Positions 6,184 through 6,298 of a stretch of DNA of 6,298 bases are shown here, piece after piece. The position numbers were made by a program, and so were the translations under genes. This DNA comes from Methylothermaceae bacterium. Its GTDB lineage: Bacteria; Pseudomonadota; Gammaproteobacteria; Methylococcales; Methylothermaceae. The notes under the pieces were generated by a model. That model was not told the origin of the DNA. It did not search any database and worked only from the letters and a program-made list of their open reading frames with translations. Position 1 is the stretch's first letter. The number at the start of each line of letters is the position of its first letter. Where the stretch lies: contig JALVSV010000135.1 of the NCBI GenBank assembly GCA_027024125.1, forward strand, positions 1-6,298. The letters are read 5' to 3'.

Positions 6184-6298
6184 AATTGGTTGGTTGCATT
6201 TCAAGGGCCGAATATTTGGAAAGAACGGGTTCTGGTTAAAGGATAGTCCTGACCGCTGAGTAGCAATGGGTTGTTTTGATATATGGTTTAGTATATGT
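6184..6298. other. Upstream region of the cupin-like/diguanylate cyclase operon
   Basis: No gene is visible in these 115 bases up to the right edge. The operon promoter should lie here or just beyond, but I find no convincing -35/-10 pair or sigma-54 element. The far end is AT-rich (about 6275-6298), as promoter regions often are. Confidence 0.4.
6222..6233. promoter_or_regulatory. Small dyad, possible operator
   Basis: AGAAC-GG-GTTCT is a perfect 5-bp inverted repeat with a 2-base centre, about 50 bases upstream of the cupin-like gene. It could be a regulator site, but a dyad this short arises easily by chance. Confidence 0.25.

Noticed and set aside
6172..6204. TTG-initiated extension of the cupin-like protein
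   Set aside because: It would bury the GGAGA ribosome binding site within the coding region. The ATG at 6171 has ideal spacing to that site.
1..6298. Mobile element, CRISPR, tRNA or rRNA
   Set aside because: No transposase or integrase motifs, no regularly spaced repeats, and no tRNA- or rRNA-like segments were found on either strand.

Overview
The window looks like a chromosomal segment of a gammaproteobacterium. This rests on general protein flavour and moderate-to-high GC, not on a marker gene. It holds six protein-coding genes, one of them cut by the left edge. I see no rRNA, tRNA, CRISPR array, insertion sequence or prophage gene.

Left part (1-1409): the C-terminal end of an SRAP (YedK/HMCES-type) abasic-site DNA-protein crosslinking protein runs rightward off the window edge. 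A short gap follows. Then comes a leftward gene for a 332-residue protein with a hydrophobic, probably membrane-embedded C-terminal half, which resembles DUF6635 proteins and has no known function.

Centre (1410-4364): a 275-base divergent intergenic region carries a near-perfect sigma-54 promoter, TGGCATG-N4-TTGCT. An NtrC-like dyad, TGCACC-N5-TGGGCA, lies about 100 bp upstream of the predicted transcription start. The promoter points at a two-gene unit: a formate/nitrite-family (FNT) channel, then a protein fusing a PP2C phosphatase, a Ser/Thr kinase and a C-terminal membrane anchor. I recall this fusion from nitrate/nitrite assimilation clusters in other gammaproteobacteria (for example beside nirB/nasA in Pseudomonas). 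Here no reductase gene follows. The simplest reading is a nitrogen-controlled nitrite (or related anion) uptake unit with its own phospho-switch.

Right part (4396-6171): a leftward pair with strong ribosome binding sites and a 27-base gap. The upstream gene encodes an unrecognised 276-residue protein with a cupin-like C-terminal half. The downstream gene encodes a soluble PAS-GGDEF diguanylate cyclase with intact GGEEF and RxxD inhibitory motifs. The pair converges on the kinase gene, with only 31 bases between the stop codons and no visible terminator.

The points most worth follow-up are the sigma-54/NtrC-like control of the FNT and kinase/phosphatase pair, the unusual kinase active-site motifs, and the unknown cupin-like protein coupled to a c-di-GMP synthase.
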